Below the pieces are notes generated by a model that did not search any database, was not told the DNA's origin, and worked only from the letters and a program-made list of their open reading frames with translations. A DNA stretch of 64,000 nucleotides from the NCBI GenBank assembly GCA_947561585.1, contig CANNZV010002309.1:62001-126000 (forward strand). Reading direction: 5' to 3'. A program made the position numbers and the translations under genes. This document shows, piece by piece, positions 1 through 11,516 of the stretch. This DNA comes from Caprella mutica (lineage: Eukaryota > Arthropoda > Malacostraca > Amphipoda > Caprellidae). The first letter of the stretch is position 1. Each line of letters begins with the position of its first letter.

Positions 1-3000
1 ATTAAAAGTTTCTTATGTTGAAGGTTTGTTCACGAGAGCCATTATACAATCGGGAGTTTCGAACAGTGCATGGGGTGCACTTGACAAGAGTTATTCTCGT
101 AAGTCCGCTTTCGAAGTCGGAAGCCATCTCGAGTGTTCGGAAGACAGTTTGAAGTCCAGTGAAGGACTCTTGGAGTGTCTAAGACAGAAACCACAAACGG
201 ACCTTGTTAAAGTCGTGGAGAAGTTTGCGGTAAATTATTCTGATAACATATTTAGGATCACTTGTAGAATCCGCACTCCAGCTCAGTTTGGGGTACGGAT
301 TGTTCTGGATTGAAATCTTTGGATGCAGATTATACAGGTGCTTCCATATTCCTTCCTAGTTCATACAGGATCTTTCACGGAAACTGTCAAATAATAAATG
401 GCTTATAGACCCACTTAATGTAGACCAAATTTTATATACTAAGTCACGTTATAAAGTTTATAAAATGCAATTTTACAGTATTCTTACAGATTGCAATTTT
501 ATGTTGAATCCAAGCCATACAAAATTCACAAAGTTCAGACACTTACAGAAATGCAGCGATTGCAATTCTGTCAGTAGTGGCATAAGCAGCACGGAAATTT
601 TTCGCAAAGAGTAATATTTTCCAACTTAAAGTGGTTTGTGAGAAGAACTGCACCTAACAGACAAGATCCGCATTAAATCGAAGAACAACAACGACAAGGA
701 GGTGAAAAGTTAATGGATTGGGTTGGTCTCATCGAAAGAGAAATTTTAGGCGTGTATTGGTTTAAAGATGAAAATGACAATGCAGTGAAAGTTAATGGGG
801 AATCATATTGAAGGAAGTTTAATGAACACGTTTTCCCACATATAACAGGAAACAATGGTGGTTTCAACAAAATGGAACAACGCCTCACTGCATAATGGCA
901 AACATTGAAATGATGCAAACCAAAATTCAGGACCACTTAATTTCAAGGAGAACTGTTTAGCCAAGTTCAGATATGAATCCTCTTGACTTTTGGTTTTAGG
1001 GGTACTGCATTCAAAACATCAGGAATAAACATCCAGAAAATATAAAAAACTGTGCACCATTGAGCAACAATACTCCAGCTGAAATCGTCAGAAAGCCAAT
1101 TAATATAAGTCGACGAGTGTAATTTTGTCTTGAATGTAATGGAGGTAATTTTTAAAAAAATTAATGAGGAAATTAATTAAATTTTAGATGCTCATAAATT
1201 GCATTTTCTAACCTATATAACGTGACTTGGTATATAAAATTTGGTCTACATTAAGTGGGTCTATTAGCCATTTATTATTTGACAGTTTCATTGAAAGACC
1301 CTGTATATGATTTTCTTACAATTATATTTTGCAGGGTATGAAAAATACGTTTTAATTTTTGGGAAGTGATTATTATACATAAAATAATTAATAAATACAA
1401 ATCAAGAAGATAATATCAAATATAGGTGTTGAATATTTCAGTGAATGCTGTCAAGTTGTGATGGATTGTTCTTCTTTTCAGATGTTTGGTGTGTACCCTA
1501 AGGTTACCATTCCAGTGGTAGATGGCAACTACCTCAAAGAGCACCCTGTTGTATCTTCTGCCAAAGGATCCTACCATCCTGTGGATATAATGGCTGGTTA
1601 CAATAAGGATGAGGGAGCTTTTATTTCAGCACGTACGTTTATTACTCTAGTTATTTTGAGAATGGGTTTCTATCTTCTCATATGGTTGACTACTCTGCGG
1701 CAAGACCACCCTGTGACTGGTTTTGAAAGCCAGTCGAACTTAAGAATTTGTACGATAATGTTTTGCTCTTTTCTCCGTGTGTCGCAGACCATTTTGGAAC
1801 TGTGTTCAGAGTGTCTGTAAAAGTAACGTTTTGTTACTTGCGTAGAATTAGGCAGTGTAAGTACATGTTGTGCTAGCGTTATAATTTACTTTGGGAATAA
1901 ACAACGCAGTGTTTATTTTGCTGTTTCAGCAAGCAAGTTGCAGATTAGGTATTGTGATTTGCTTCTTGAATACTCAGTGTATTTTTGTAGCTAGAGTGTT
2001 TCCGGTGGTCATATCACAGTTGTATGGTCACAACCTAGGTTGCGTAGGCCGGTTGTAGGGGAAGGTTGGAGACCGTGCAATATTTCTGGAAACTCGAAAC
2101 TAGGTTGCCCATTGGTTTAGCTATGGCTTACTAACCAGTGACGTCATATTAACATCACTGCATCAGCTCAGGGGGATGGATACTAGGTGGCTCTTACACC
2201 TCTTTCATAAAAAAACTGTAGTTAACTATTTTCAACAGTAGCTATTTTATACCAAAGGTAACTAACTCTAGAATGATTAAATCAACAATCCCCACCTTAC
2301 TTTTCTTCATTTAATTCTGATTCTCTTCAATTATCAGCAAATTTATTGAATGCACTTTTGTAATCATCTCTTCAATATTAGACAAGCTCTAAAAATGCTC
2401 TTTATTGTAGTTGGCATAAATGTTCCATTTCATTCAAAATTACATTTAATGTAAACCTTTAATTTAGCCACTTTAGATAGTGAATAGTAATGTTCTTTAT
2501 TTACAATATACATTTCCAATACATTTACAACTTTTTTCTGATGCTGCAAATCTCACCAGAATTTTACACAAGTGAGAAAATGTTCCAAAGTCTCAAGGAG
2601 AATTTCGACAAGATGGCCGCCCCTTCTCTCGGCATTTTCCCCGACCATTACCAGCCGGAGACTGTCTCTGAACACATTTACCAGTACTACTTAGGGCAAG
2701 AGTTCAATTTCGAACAACAGGGGGACCAGATGAATGAGGTGAGGCAGATTATAACACTATTGGTATCAATTGAAGAAAAAACTATAAAAGAACGTCTACA
2801 CATCGGTAATTTAAGGTAACCTTTCAATTTCCCGGACATTCTAATACTCCGAAAGGGGGTGTTAACACAGTTATGAACCAATATGACCTTTATAAATCTC
2901 AAATTGATATTTTAGGAATCATGCTTTAACCCACTATCAGAAACTGTGACCGTAATCAAGTGTCCGAGTAGATAACAACATTTATTCATTTATTAAAACA

Positions 3001-4774
3001 TCCATTTTATTCTTTTGGTAGTTATTTGGGGACAGACTGTTCAAGGTAAGTATTGAAAATGCCAAAAACAGTTTCCTGAAGACCACAGCAAACTCTGACA
3101 CTAAATCCTATTGGTATGAACTGACACAAGCAGCAGCTTACAGCTACATCACCTACCTACCTATGCAGCACCTAGTCAATTCTACACCTAGGAGTGAATG
3201 TGAGTACATCTACACCAGTGGTTCTTTACCTAAGTGGAGTGATTATGAAATTTATGAGACACGCAGGTTTCGCGTTTACTCAATAAGTTTTGTCTCTAAA
3301 TCGAGACTCTTAAAGTGCATCGAACTATGTTTGATGTTTGTTCAGCAGTAACCAGACTGCCGAACTCCTGAAAATTATTCACCAATCCTTGGTACTTGAC
3401 TGAATCCTTGCTAAGAGTCACTGATTTAGATATAGGCTATAGTTAGAACTATGAACATAATCATTAGGAAGGAGACACCATGAAATATTTATTCTCATTT
3501 AAGAAAAATGTACTTCAAAACACTAGGCAAGGTTATAGTGTAATATTTTTTCGCCCTACATGGCGTTATAAATGAAAAAGGGATTTTAACAAAAACAAGA
3601 CACTTAGTATATAAATAATTAATAATGTGCTACTTGCTTTGGAAAGTTGTTAATATTCGTAATTTGTCTCCAGTTTGATTCATATGAGATATTTTAATTT
3701 TCAGGGGTGAGTCACGCTGACGACATTTTCTACCTCTTTCACGGGGGAATGTTTCCACCCCTGACCTCGGAAAAAGATTTGCACCTTTCCAACATGATGG
3801 TGAAACTATGGACTAACTTTGCCAAAACTGGGTAAGGAACAGAATATTTGCAGGAATGTGTCACTTTTAATGGAAGATTAATTAAAGATTTTAATGAGAG
3901 GTTCACTGCCATTGTTTGATATTTTTTCACTTAATCTCAATAGATAATCTTAATTAAATTTCAATAAGTTTATCTGATCCTTAATGAAAATAAAACGAAA
4001 GCAGTTAGACAGAGGCAAGTAGTCGATTTTCCTCTATTTAAATTTTAAAAAGAATCTTTCATTCTATAAAATTCACGATGTTAAGTCAGTTGCAATTTAT
4101 TAGGTTTGTTATTTTCTTTTATTATTCGCAGAGATCCAACTCCTGATGATGAACTTGGATTCAAATGGACGCCATCTTCTTTGCCTTCGAATTTACATTT
4201 GGATATCAATGCATCGCCTGAAATGCGGGGAGACAAAATGAAAGAGGTATTCGAAAGATAGAATCTGTAATTTTCAATAAGAACTAAAGTGGTATTCGAA
4301 AGATAGAATCTATAATTTTTAATAAGAAGTAAAGAGGGGAATTTATAATTATTTTCGTTGTGCTTAAATAATTATTTACGTAGCGACTAATTGATCAATT
4401 TCTTTTCTGTTAACTGTATAGCCTCAGTTCTACAAATATAAATCATTTCTAGAGAAATTTCAATTTAGAGGCATTTCTGAAAACTTTTGTTCTCTAACAT
4501 GTTTTTTTATTTGTATTATCTATTTACATATATGAGTTTTTTTTGTAGAAAAAATTATATTGCACAATGCTCATTATTTAATATTACGATATTATATTTG
4601 GCAGAGAGAAATTTGATGTCATTTCAATTGTTTTTTCAGAGGTTGGACTTCTGGAACTCTCTTCCTTTGGATGAAAACATTAGAACAAACCCCGAGGATT
4701 TTGACCAAATGGTCTCTGCGATGAGGGACAGAACTGAAACCTGGAAATCAAAAAGGGGAAAAAATGAACTGTAA
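1..4774 (+). CDS. Carboxylesterase (COesterase, alpha/beta-hydrolase family), 3' portion, seven exons
   Basis: Exons are about 1(or earlier)-229, 1482-1632, 2560-2738, 3022-3199, 3705-3831, 4132-4246 and 4640-4774 (TAA stop). All introns are GT-AG and the junction phases (0,1,0,1,2,0) join into one frame of about 370 residues. A full enzyme of this family has about 550, so the N-terminal third, including the oxyanion hole and the nucleophilic Ser elbow, lies upstream. The visible part opens with EGLFTRAIIQSG, the segment that follows the Ser elbow. The catalytic acid is the Glu in NKDEG (codon 1611-1613), as in cholinesterases and carboxylesterases. The catalytic His is in VSHADD (codon 3713-3715). 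Both residues are intact and there are no internal stops, so the gene looks functional. The protein ends in KNEL, which fits the ER-retrieval pattern, suggesting a luminal microsomal esterase. Hydrolysis of carboxylic esters is known for the family; the substrate cannot be inferred. The donor at 3199/3200 is the least certain junction: it gives Trp where Gly is usual before VSHADD. Confidence 0.9.
366..1303 (+). mobile_element. Degraded Tc1/mariner-type DNA transposon in esterase intron
   Basis: The element is 938 bp and is flanked by TA on both sides (364-365 and 1304-1305). Its ends are inverted repeats of about 110 bp, left 366-478 and right 1190-1303, roughly 90% identical, starting CAGGATCTTTCA and CAGGGTCTTTCA. 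TA target duplication and CAGG-type ends are typical of the IS630/Tc1/mariner superfamily. It sits wholly within the intron between exons ending at 229 and starting at 1482, in the same orientation as the host gene. The transposase inside is broken, so this is a non-functional copy. Confidence 0.85.
700..1153 (+). pseudogene. Transposase relic of the Tc1/mariner-type element
   Basis: Two reading frames carry recognisable DDE-transposase pieces. One (about 709-810) gives WVGLIEREILG and KVNGESY followed by a stop. The other (about 859-1150) gives WFQQNGTTPH, SSDMNPLDFWF and a terminal CLECNGGNF, interrupted by several stops. These match the conserved WFQQDGA.PH, SPDLNPLDFWLWGY and C.E.NGGHF blocks of this transposase family. 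The first catalytic Asp block and the N-terminal DNA-binding domain are not recognisable. At least one frameshift and several stop codons make it inactive. Confidence 0.8.
1640..2559. other. Esterase intron 2 (no further feature)
   Basis: AT-rich intron between exons ending at 1632 and starting at 2560. A short GC-richer patch lies around 2040-2180. Nothing else recognisable was found. Confidence 0.5.
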
Positions 4775-5425
4775 TTTCTAGTCATGGAACATATATACAT
4801 TATGTAGCAATGATATTTACATTACATTTTGTAATGATTATTAACTAGTGATGAAATATACAACGTAGGAAATATTATTAACAAATTTATAAACAATCAT
4901 TGTAGGGTGAGTTACGAATTATGGTACAGTTCCGACATATTAAAGCTGTAAGATTTATTGGCTTCTTTGAAATTAACGTATGTTGTTATTAATGAAAAAA
5001 CCTAAGTAGTTATTCCTAATAAGCAACATATTAATAATATCATCAAACAACATATTGTATATAAATAAATGAATATAAATTCACATTATCAAAATTAAAT
5101 ACAATGAATATGATTGTCTACAATGATTAATATTATATCTTTTTTAATCTTTATTCCTCAGTTGAACTGGACTTTTTCCCAAACAGTTTTTCTATTTCAT
5201 TGTCACGTGTCAATAACTGTGACGTTTATTGACGCCACAAAGATATTCTTCAACTAAAAATCTACGGGTTGCGGTATCCATTTTTGAGGGGACAATTCAA
5301 TTAGTCACAAAACCTTCGAGTTCTTTTTTTCAATTTCAATGGAGTTGCAATGGTTGTATTTATTTAATTTGAATAAAGAAATGAGCGGAATGAGGGAGTG
5401 AGTTAAATTGAGTCAATTTTCTCGT
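4775..5425. other. 3' flank of the esterase, AT-rich
   Basis: The stretch holds the probable 3' UTR. One degenerate arm (about 4905-4945, GGGTGAGTTACGAATTATGG) resembles the outer arm of the hairpin MITE family seen at 14.95, 28.15, 34.57 and 40.39 kb. No coding sequence is supported. Confidence 0.4.
5064..5069 (+). promoter_or_regulatory. Possible polyadenylation signal of the esterase gene
   Basis: An AATAAA hexamer lies about 290 bases after the TAA stop of the esterase. It is a clear canonical signal downstream of the gene. In such AT-rich DNA the hexamer arises often by chance, so the assignment is tentative. Confidence 0.3.
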
Positions 5426-5430
5426 TTCTT

Positions 5431-6432
5431 AGAATTTTCACTGTGGGAAATTTCACTGTCGGAAAATTCTCCGTGAAGAAGAAATTATATGGGACATAGC
5501 CATTGAAACACATAAGTATTGATAAAAATATTGATATTTATAAAAAAACACAATTTGTTAAATAACAATATCACATTTAAAATTTTAGCTAATTTTAGAA
5601 AAATTGATTTTTTATTAGAATTTATAATTGTAAATATTAATTGTAGGTGATTGTGCAAAATTGTATGTCTGATAAAATACCTAAAATTTCTGTCAACTGT
5701 TCATATTTGCAATGTATATTCTAATCATTACTCGTATAATTTTGTGTCACGAGAGGTCGCTGTATATCATTTGGAGTGTTTGATTGGTTGACTAAATAGT
5801 CGAAACTAATTTCTTTGTTAAAAAAATGTTCAGAAAAAATGAATAACATCACTAGTGATAGTCAGCTTTGTTTTGGCTAATCCTAGTCGGTTTGCATCAC
5901 TTCCCCTTAAAAAGTGTTTGTGTTCCTTTATGTTTAATATTGTGAATTTAAGATAAGTTCGAAGCTATATGTACTTTCTAATTATTGTACTATTCTGAGT
6001 CATTGATGGTTTCATACCTACCTAAGTTTTGATTGTTTTGAATTATTCGGTATTACCTTGTATGGTTTACCTCTTGAAATATGAATTATTGTGCATGTCA
6101 CAAATATTTCAAGATAGTACACTGTATATAATGCTACATTTAAAATATCTCTCTTGTGAGTGTATGTGATCTCTCTAAACCAAAATTCCATTCATTTCTA
6201 TTTTAGAATTCATAAAAATCTTCGTTGCTGCGATTCTAACGTAATATGAGGAATAAATAGGGATAACATTTTCTTTGTTATATAATATTTAAATAAACAC
6301 ATATATGAATAAATGTATTTAGTAATATAATTATTTATACATACGTATATACCTCACGGCGAATTTTCCTCACGGCGAATTTTCCTAACTGAGAATATTC
6401 CAACGGCGATAATACCGACGGCGAATTTTCCG
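5431..6432. mobile_element. Candidate element with tandem-repeat inverted ends (GGAAAATTCNCCGT unit)
   Basis: The left arm (5431-5480) and right arm (6353-6432) are inverted relative to each other. Both consist of repeated copies of a short motif, GGAAAATTCGCCGTGAG on one strand. The right arm has about four units and the left about two or three. The ~870 bp between them is AT-rich with no open frame. The architecture is that of the 54-kb and 61-kb elements, where inverted ends are short tandem arrays. The arms are only moderately similar and no target duplication was identified, so the boundaries are approximate. Confidence 0.45.
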
Positions 6433-6619
6433 GTAACATTTAGCATCAAATTCCTATTAATTAAAAATTAATTTATATTAATTTTATAAATTCTTAAATT
6501 AATTAAGAAATTAAAAAAATCAGTATAATGAATTTCTTTTCAATAATAGATTTATAATAAAATAAATACTACTTTAATTTCATACTTTCTTTACTTTAGC
6601 ACTATTTAGTTTGCATTGT

Positions 6620-7752
6620 TAAGTAGATTAAATTGATTAAATAGATTAAACAGATGAAATAGATTAAATAGATCAAATAGATTAAATAGATCAAATAGAT
6701 TAAATAGATCAAATATATTAAATAGATCAAATATATTAAATAGATTAAATATATTAAATAGATTAAATATATTAAATAGATCAAATATATTAAATAGATC
6801 AAATATATTAAATAGATCAAATATATTAAATAGATCAAATATATTAAATAGATCAAATATATTAAATAGATCAAATATATTAAATAGATCAAATATATTA
6901 AATAGATCAAATATATTAAATAGATCAAATGTATTAAATAGATTAAATAGATTAAATAGATCAAATAGATTTTATATATCATATATATCAACTAGATTAA
7001 ATAGATTAAATAGATCAAATAGATTAAATAGATTAAATAATTTAAATAGATTAAATAATTTAAATAGATTAAATAGATTAAATATATTAAATAGATGAAA
7101 TATATATAATAGATTAAATATATTAAATAGATGAAATAGATTAAATAGATGAAATAAAATAAATAGATTAAATAGATTAAATAGATTAAATAGATTAAAT
7201 AGATTAAATAGATTAAATAGATAAAATAGATCAAATAGATTAAATAGATCAAATAGATTAAATAGATCAAATAGATTAAATAGATCAAATAGATAAAATA
7301 GATCAAATAGATTAAATAGATCAAATAGATTAAATAGATCAAATAGATTAAATAGATCAAATAGATTAAATAGATCAAATAGATTAAATAGATCAAATAG
7401 ATTAAATAGATCAAATAGATAAAATAGATCAAATAGATTAAATAGATCAAATAGATTAAATAGATCAAATAGATTAAATAGATCAAATAGATTAAATAGA
7501 TTAAATAGATTAAATAGATTGAATAGATTAAATAGATTAAATAGATTAAATAGATCAAATAGATTAAATAGATCAAATAGATTAAATAGATCAAATAGAT
7601 TAAATAGATTAAATAGATTAAATAGATTAAATAGATTAAATAGATTAAATAGATTAAATAGATCAAATAGATTAAATAGATTAAATAGATTAAATAGATC
7701 AAATAGATTAAATAGATTAAATAGATTAAATATATCAAATAGATCAAATAGA
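6620..7752. repeat. 9-bp minisatellite AAATAGATY (about 125 copies)
   Basis: Direct reading shows AAATAGATT and AAATAGATC alternating, so much of the array has an 18-bp higher-order period. Around 6700-6930 the pair is AAATATATT/AAATAGATC; around 7230-7490 it is AAATAGATT/AAATAGATC, with scattered AAATAGATA units. Open frames on both strands (repeating LIY, LFN/LFD and NRLNRS) result from a 9-bp unit without stops and are not genes. Confidence 0.95.
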
Positions 7753-9316
7753 GTGGAGTATCCAATGGAAGGATAATGGAGAAACATATTAAATTAAGCG
7801 GCCTAATAGAATTTAGTGAATGGAATTAAATTAAAAAGCTAATTGCCTTCTTTCGTAATGGAATCTAATCAATGAAATGTACCGTGAAATGCTTAGAATA
7901 ATATTATTATTTACAATGGATCAGTATAACAATATATTTTACAATGGTTCAGTATAGTAATATTTAAAATGGTACAGAATAATATAATTTACAATGGTTA
8001 TATATATTATGATACAAATTTTAAGCTTATATGTATGCGTAGTACATAAGTAGTGTGTATTCCTGTTGCGGACTGAACAGTGTATGTTCAGTACTCAACA
8101 AGCCACTAACATGGGTAACACACTCCGTACACACGGAGAAAGAATTGGTCGAATCAAATTTGATTTGTTTTGATTTATGTGAATGGTTTGTTTTTGTCCC
8201 TACCTACGTGGTGAGTTGCAGGTACTACTTAAAAGTAGGTAAATTGACGTTGGTTTAAACGAATCAGTCGTTTTGACTCACTCCTTAATTTAATAAAAGT
8301 TGCGCCAACTCGCATAGTAAGTTAATTTATACACCAGATACATTGGATTAACAGTCTTTGTGAGTTACTACAATACACTCTGTCATAGTTGTTTCAACAT
8401 ACGTTAAAATTCTAATAAAAGTAACTTTTAACTCTCATAGTAAGTTGATTCAATCTGTAAAATGAATTGAATTAACTTTAACTAATGTTTGATGTCACAC
8501 TACGTCATAGTTGTTTTAACACACATGAAAACATGAATAAAGTCCAACCAACTCACGTAAAAGGACTTTCAGATATTAATGAAATAATATGCAAATTTAT
8601 CTCTTCAAAACAAAATATATATTCTTTATTGACATAATTCAGTAACTGATTTAATTAATGTGCACCAATTACTTTTATTTGGTCACTTTTATTTGACACA
8701 AATATAGAAATACACTGTTCACTAAATATGGACTTATTGCGGATTATAGAAAAGAGGTAAAATCTAGATCCGATCTGCCTGAGACACGAGTACCAAGACA
8801 AGGGCTGACGCAATTTTATGCCTATAATTTATCACATTAACCACATCATGCGCCATATATGGTACACAGCTAACTTGCTCAACCTGCATCATGTACACAC
8901 GAACACTTTTTTTATAATTTTTTATAATTGATTTTTTGTGATCTCTAGGTTTATTCACCCTAAACTGATCATCTAGTGTTAATGCAGAACACTATAGTTA
9001 CTGTCACTCAAGTCATTAGGTGTAGCTTATATTCTCTGACTTCATGAGCGAACACCTAGCTTGGTATTTCAGGGAATTAGTGCAATAAAACTACTAAATG
9101 ATAACTCTAATAGACTGTACTTCTATACAAGTTACTACACAAGTTCTTTATGGTAATACCACAGCGTTTATTACTGTTAAGGGCCGTACACACGTAGGGT
9201 TTTTTAAGTCTTTCCACCAGACTTTTTGCTAAGCTCCTCCTACTTTTCCCTATAGAATATAAGAAAAAACGCTATAATAATTATTTATTTTAGTTGGTAT
9301 CCATGATACCTGTAGG
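7753..9316. other. Non-coding, weak degenerate repeats
   Basis: No gene is supported. About 7908-8000 holds three to four degenerate copies of a ~28-bp unit containing TTTACAATGG. About 8285-8560 holds roughly three diverged ~120-bp copies sharing CATAGTAAGTT and GTCATAGTTGTTT. The rest is unremarkable AT-rich sequence. Confidence 0.4.
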
Positions 9317-9449
9317 TTCCAGCAACCAATCAAATCTCACCAGAGAACCTTTCCAGCAACCAATCAAATCTCACCAGAGAACCTTTCCAGCAACCAATCA
9401 AATTTCACCTAAGAACCTTTCCAGCAACCAATCAAGTCTCACCTAAGAA
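9317..9449. repeat. 34-bp tandem repeat, about 4 copies
   Basis: The unit begins CCAGCAACCAATCAAATCTC and ends AACCTTT. Copies 1 and 2 are nearly identical; copies 3 and 4 carry CCTAAG in place of CCAGAG. Confidence 0.9.
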
Positions 9450-9877
9450 AATAGTAACAACTACACAATATTTCTACGGACAATTCATCGGTTGGTAGAA
9501 TTTCTTTGTTTGTTGAGGACGAAAAATGTTTTCCAGGTTTGGAAATATGCAAAGTAAGATATTCTGTGAAGGGATTGCATGAAGGGATTTGCAGGGAAAG
9601 GATTTAGAGCGAAGGGTATTTGCCGTGAAGGGTATTTAGAGCGAAGGGCTATGGCAGACCCACAAATACAAAAGGGATTACCTTAAAAGGTAGACACAAA
9701 GTACATCATGCCTTGTTACAACAAAAAAGTTACACTGAGGGCAAAGTAATGGTTGACAGAAGAAAGATATTTCGGGAAAATGTGTGAATTTACAGTTGTT
9801 AAAAAATTTGTATATCTTCTTTATTGCTTCTTTATTGCTAATATTAGTGCTAAGATGCGACATATACGTCAGTAATA

Positions 9878-10119
9878 CAGTGAAACTCATGAGTTATGCA
9901 GTAAATGGTATCTTCATAACTCAGAGCCACTTCATAGCTCAGGGACACTGATAGTTTTCTATGGCTGAAATCTTGGAGAAAACTATGGTATTTGAGAGAT
10001 AACTGGGACAAATTTATATTGTTTTCTGTAATTTAAACATAGAAAATAGTTCATAACTCAGGTCCTCCATAACGCGAGTGGTTCATAGCGCAGTACTTCA
10101 TAACTCAGTAGTTTTACTG
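9878..10119. mobile_element. Tc1/pogo-like MITE, about 242 bp
   Basis: Inverted ends start CAGTGAAACTCATGAGTTATG on the left and CAGTAAAACTACTGAGTTATG on the right, each flanked by TA. The inside carries further copies of a CATAACTCAG-type motif. CAGTA/GAAAC ends with TA target duplication fit pogo/Tigger-type or related Tc1 MITEs. There is no coding capacity. Confidence 0.65.
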
Positions 10120-10121
10120 TA

Positions 10122-11137
10122 TATTTTACAATGGTATTGACATTAATGTGAAATATTGATTTGCATGTGTTTTTGTCTCAAATAATCCTCAACTGTTTTC
10201 TATTTTAAAACTAATTTCATTAAACTTGTTGGTCTATTGTATTAAATTGAGATATTTCAATGTATTCAAACAATGAGATAAATTTATATATCATTCTGTC
10301 ACTTTTCAAAATAATTTGATTGAACTATCAAATTAATTTGCTCGTATCACGGGTATTTATTTGCAATAACTGAGAGTGGAATAGCCAGTTAGTAATTGAA
10401 TAATGAACGTATTTATATTTTAAAATTTATATTGTATGTTTCTTTGGTTTAGTAAATGTTGTAAAAAAGAGATTTATAAAAAAAAATTTCAACAATATTT
10501 ACAATTTATGTATTTATGATATTTATTATAGCATAAATTTTCGTTAGTCAATAAAAAATAGATAACAAAAAAATATTCATCAATTATTAATTTATTCATA
10601 AATTGTATCCACATTTTAAAAATTTAACTTTCTGTAAAAATTTAACTTTCTGTTTAAGTACATCTAATAAAAAATCAGCTTCAAATACATTTCAAATCTA
10701 TATTATTTTTTCTTTGTCGGGTAGAACTCATGCGTTCATATGAGAAAATTTGATGGTAAAACTTTTTCAATTTACCGCCTAACTTTGCATTCATTGTTGA
10801 CTTTAAAAATGTTATTCGAGAAAATATTCCCCAAGTTCCCAATGTTAAATATTAGAATTTCTTGGCAGAAGAATATTCCCATAATCCGAGAAAATATTTT
10901 CAGCCGAAAGTTTCAGTAAGAAAGCTCTAACAACCAAACTGTGAATCTGCCTTTTTAGCATTAGTTAGATATTATTATTATTATTTTTACCTTTAGTTAG
11001 ATAGGTTATTATACCTAAGATGGAATTAGTGTGTGAATTTTAAAATCTGTTCCTTAAGCCTTTCTATCGTGAAAAAGAACTAAAAGAGAAAAACTGGATC
11101 GATTCATAAGCTTTTGAACGGTTATAGATAAGCTATA
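10122..11137. other. AT-rich non-coding DNA
   Basis: No gene or structured element is supported. A short direct duplication of AAATTTAACTTTCTGT lies at about 10618-10652. Confidence 0.4.
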
Positions 11138-11516
11138 ACAAGTTCATACACGTTCTAACGTCTTCTAGCATGTTTAGATGTGTTCTAACACGTTCTAATG
11201 TGCTCTAACACGTTCTAATAAGTTGTAACACGTTCTAATGTGTTGAAACACGTTATAATGTGTTGAAACACGTTATAATGTGTTGTGACACGTTATAATG
11301 TGTTCTAACACGTTCTAATGTGTTGAAACACGTTCTAATGTGTTGAAACACGTTATAATGTCTTGTAACACGTTCTAATGTGTTGAGACACGTTCTAATG
11401 TGTTCTAACTCGTTCTAATGTGTTCTAACACGTTCTAAAGTGTTCTAACACGTTCTAATGTGTTCTAACGTCTTCTATCATGTTCTAAAGTGTTCAAACA
11501 AAGGCTAAAATGTTCT
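11138..11516. repeat. 20-bp minisatellite with internal inverted halves
   Basis: The consensus is close to AACACGTTCTAATGTGTTCT, with variants TTGAAACACGTTATAATGTG. AACACGTT and AATGTGTT half-units are near-inverted, so each monomer can form a small hairpin. About 18 copies, degenerate at both edges. Confidence 0.85.

Noticed and set aside
6602..7787. Open frames of 129-271 codons with LIY, LFN or NRLNRS repeats
   Set aside because: Products of a 9-bp repeat whose length is a multiple of three; overlapping frames on both strands are equally open.
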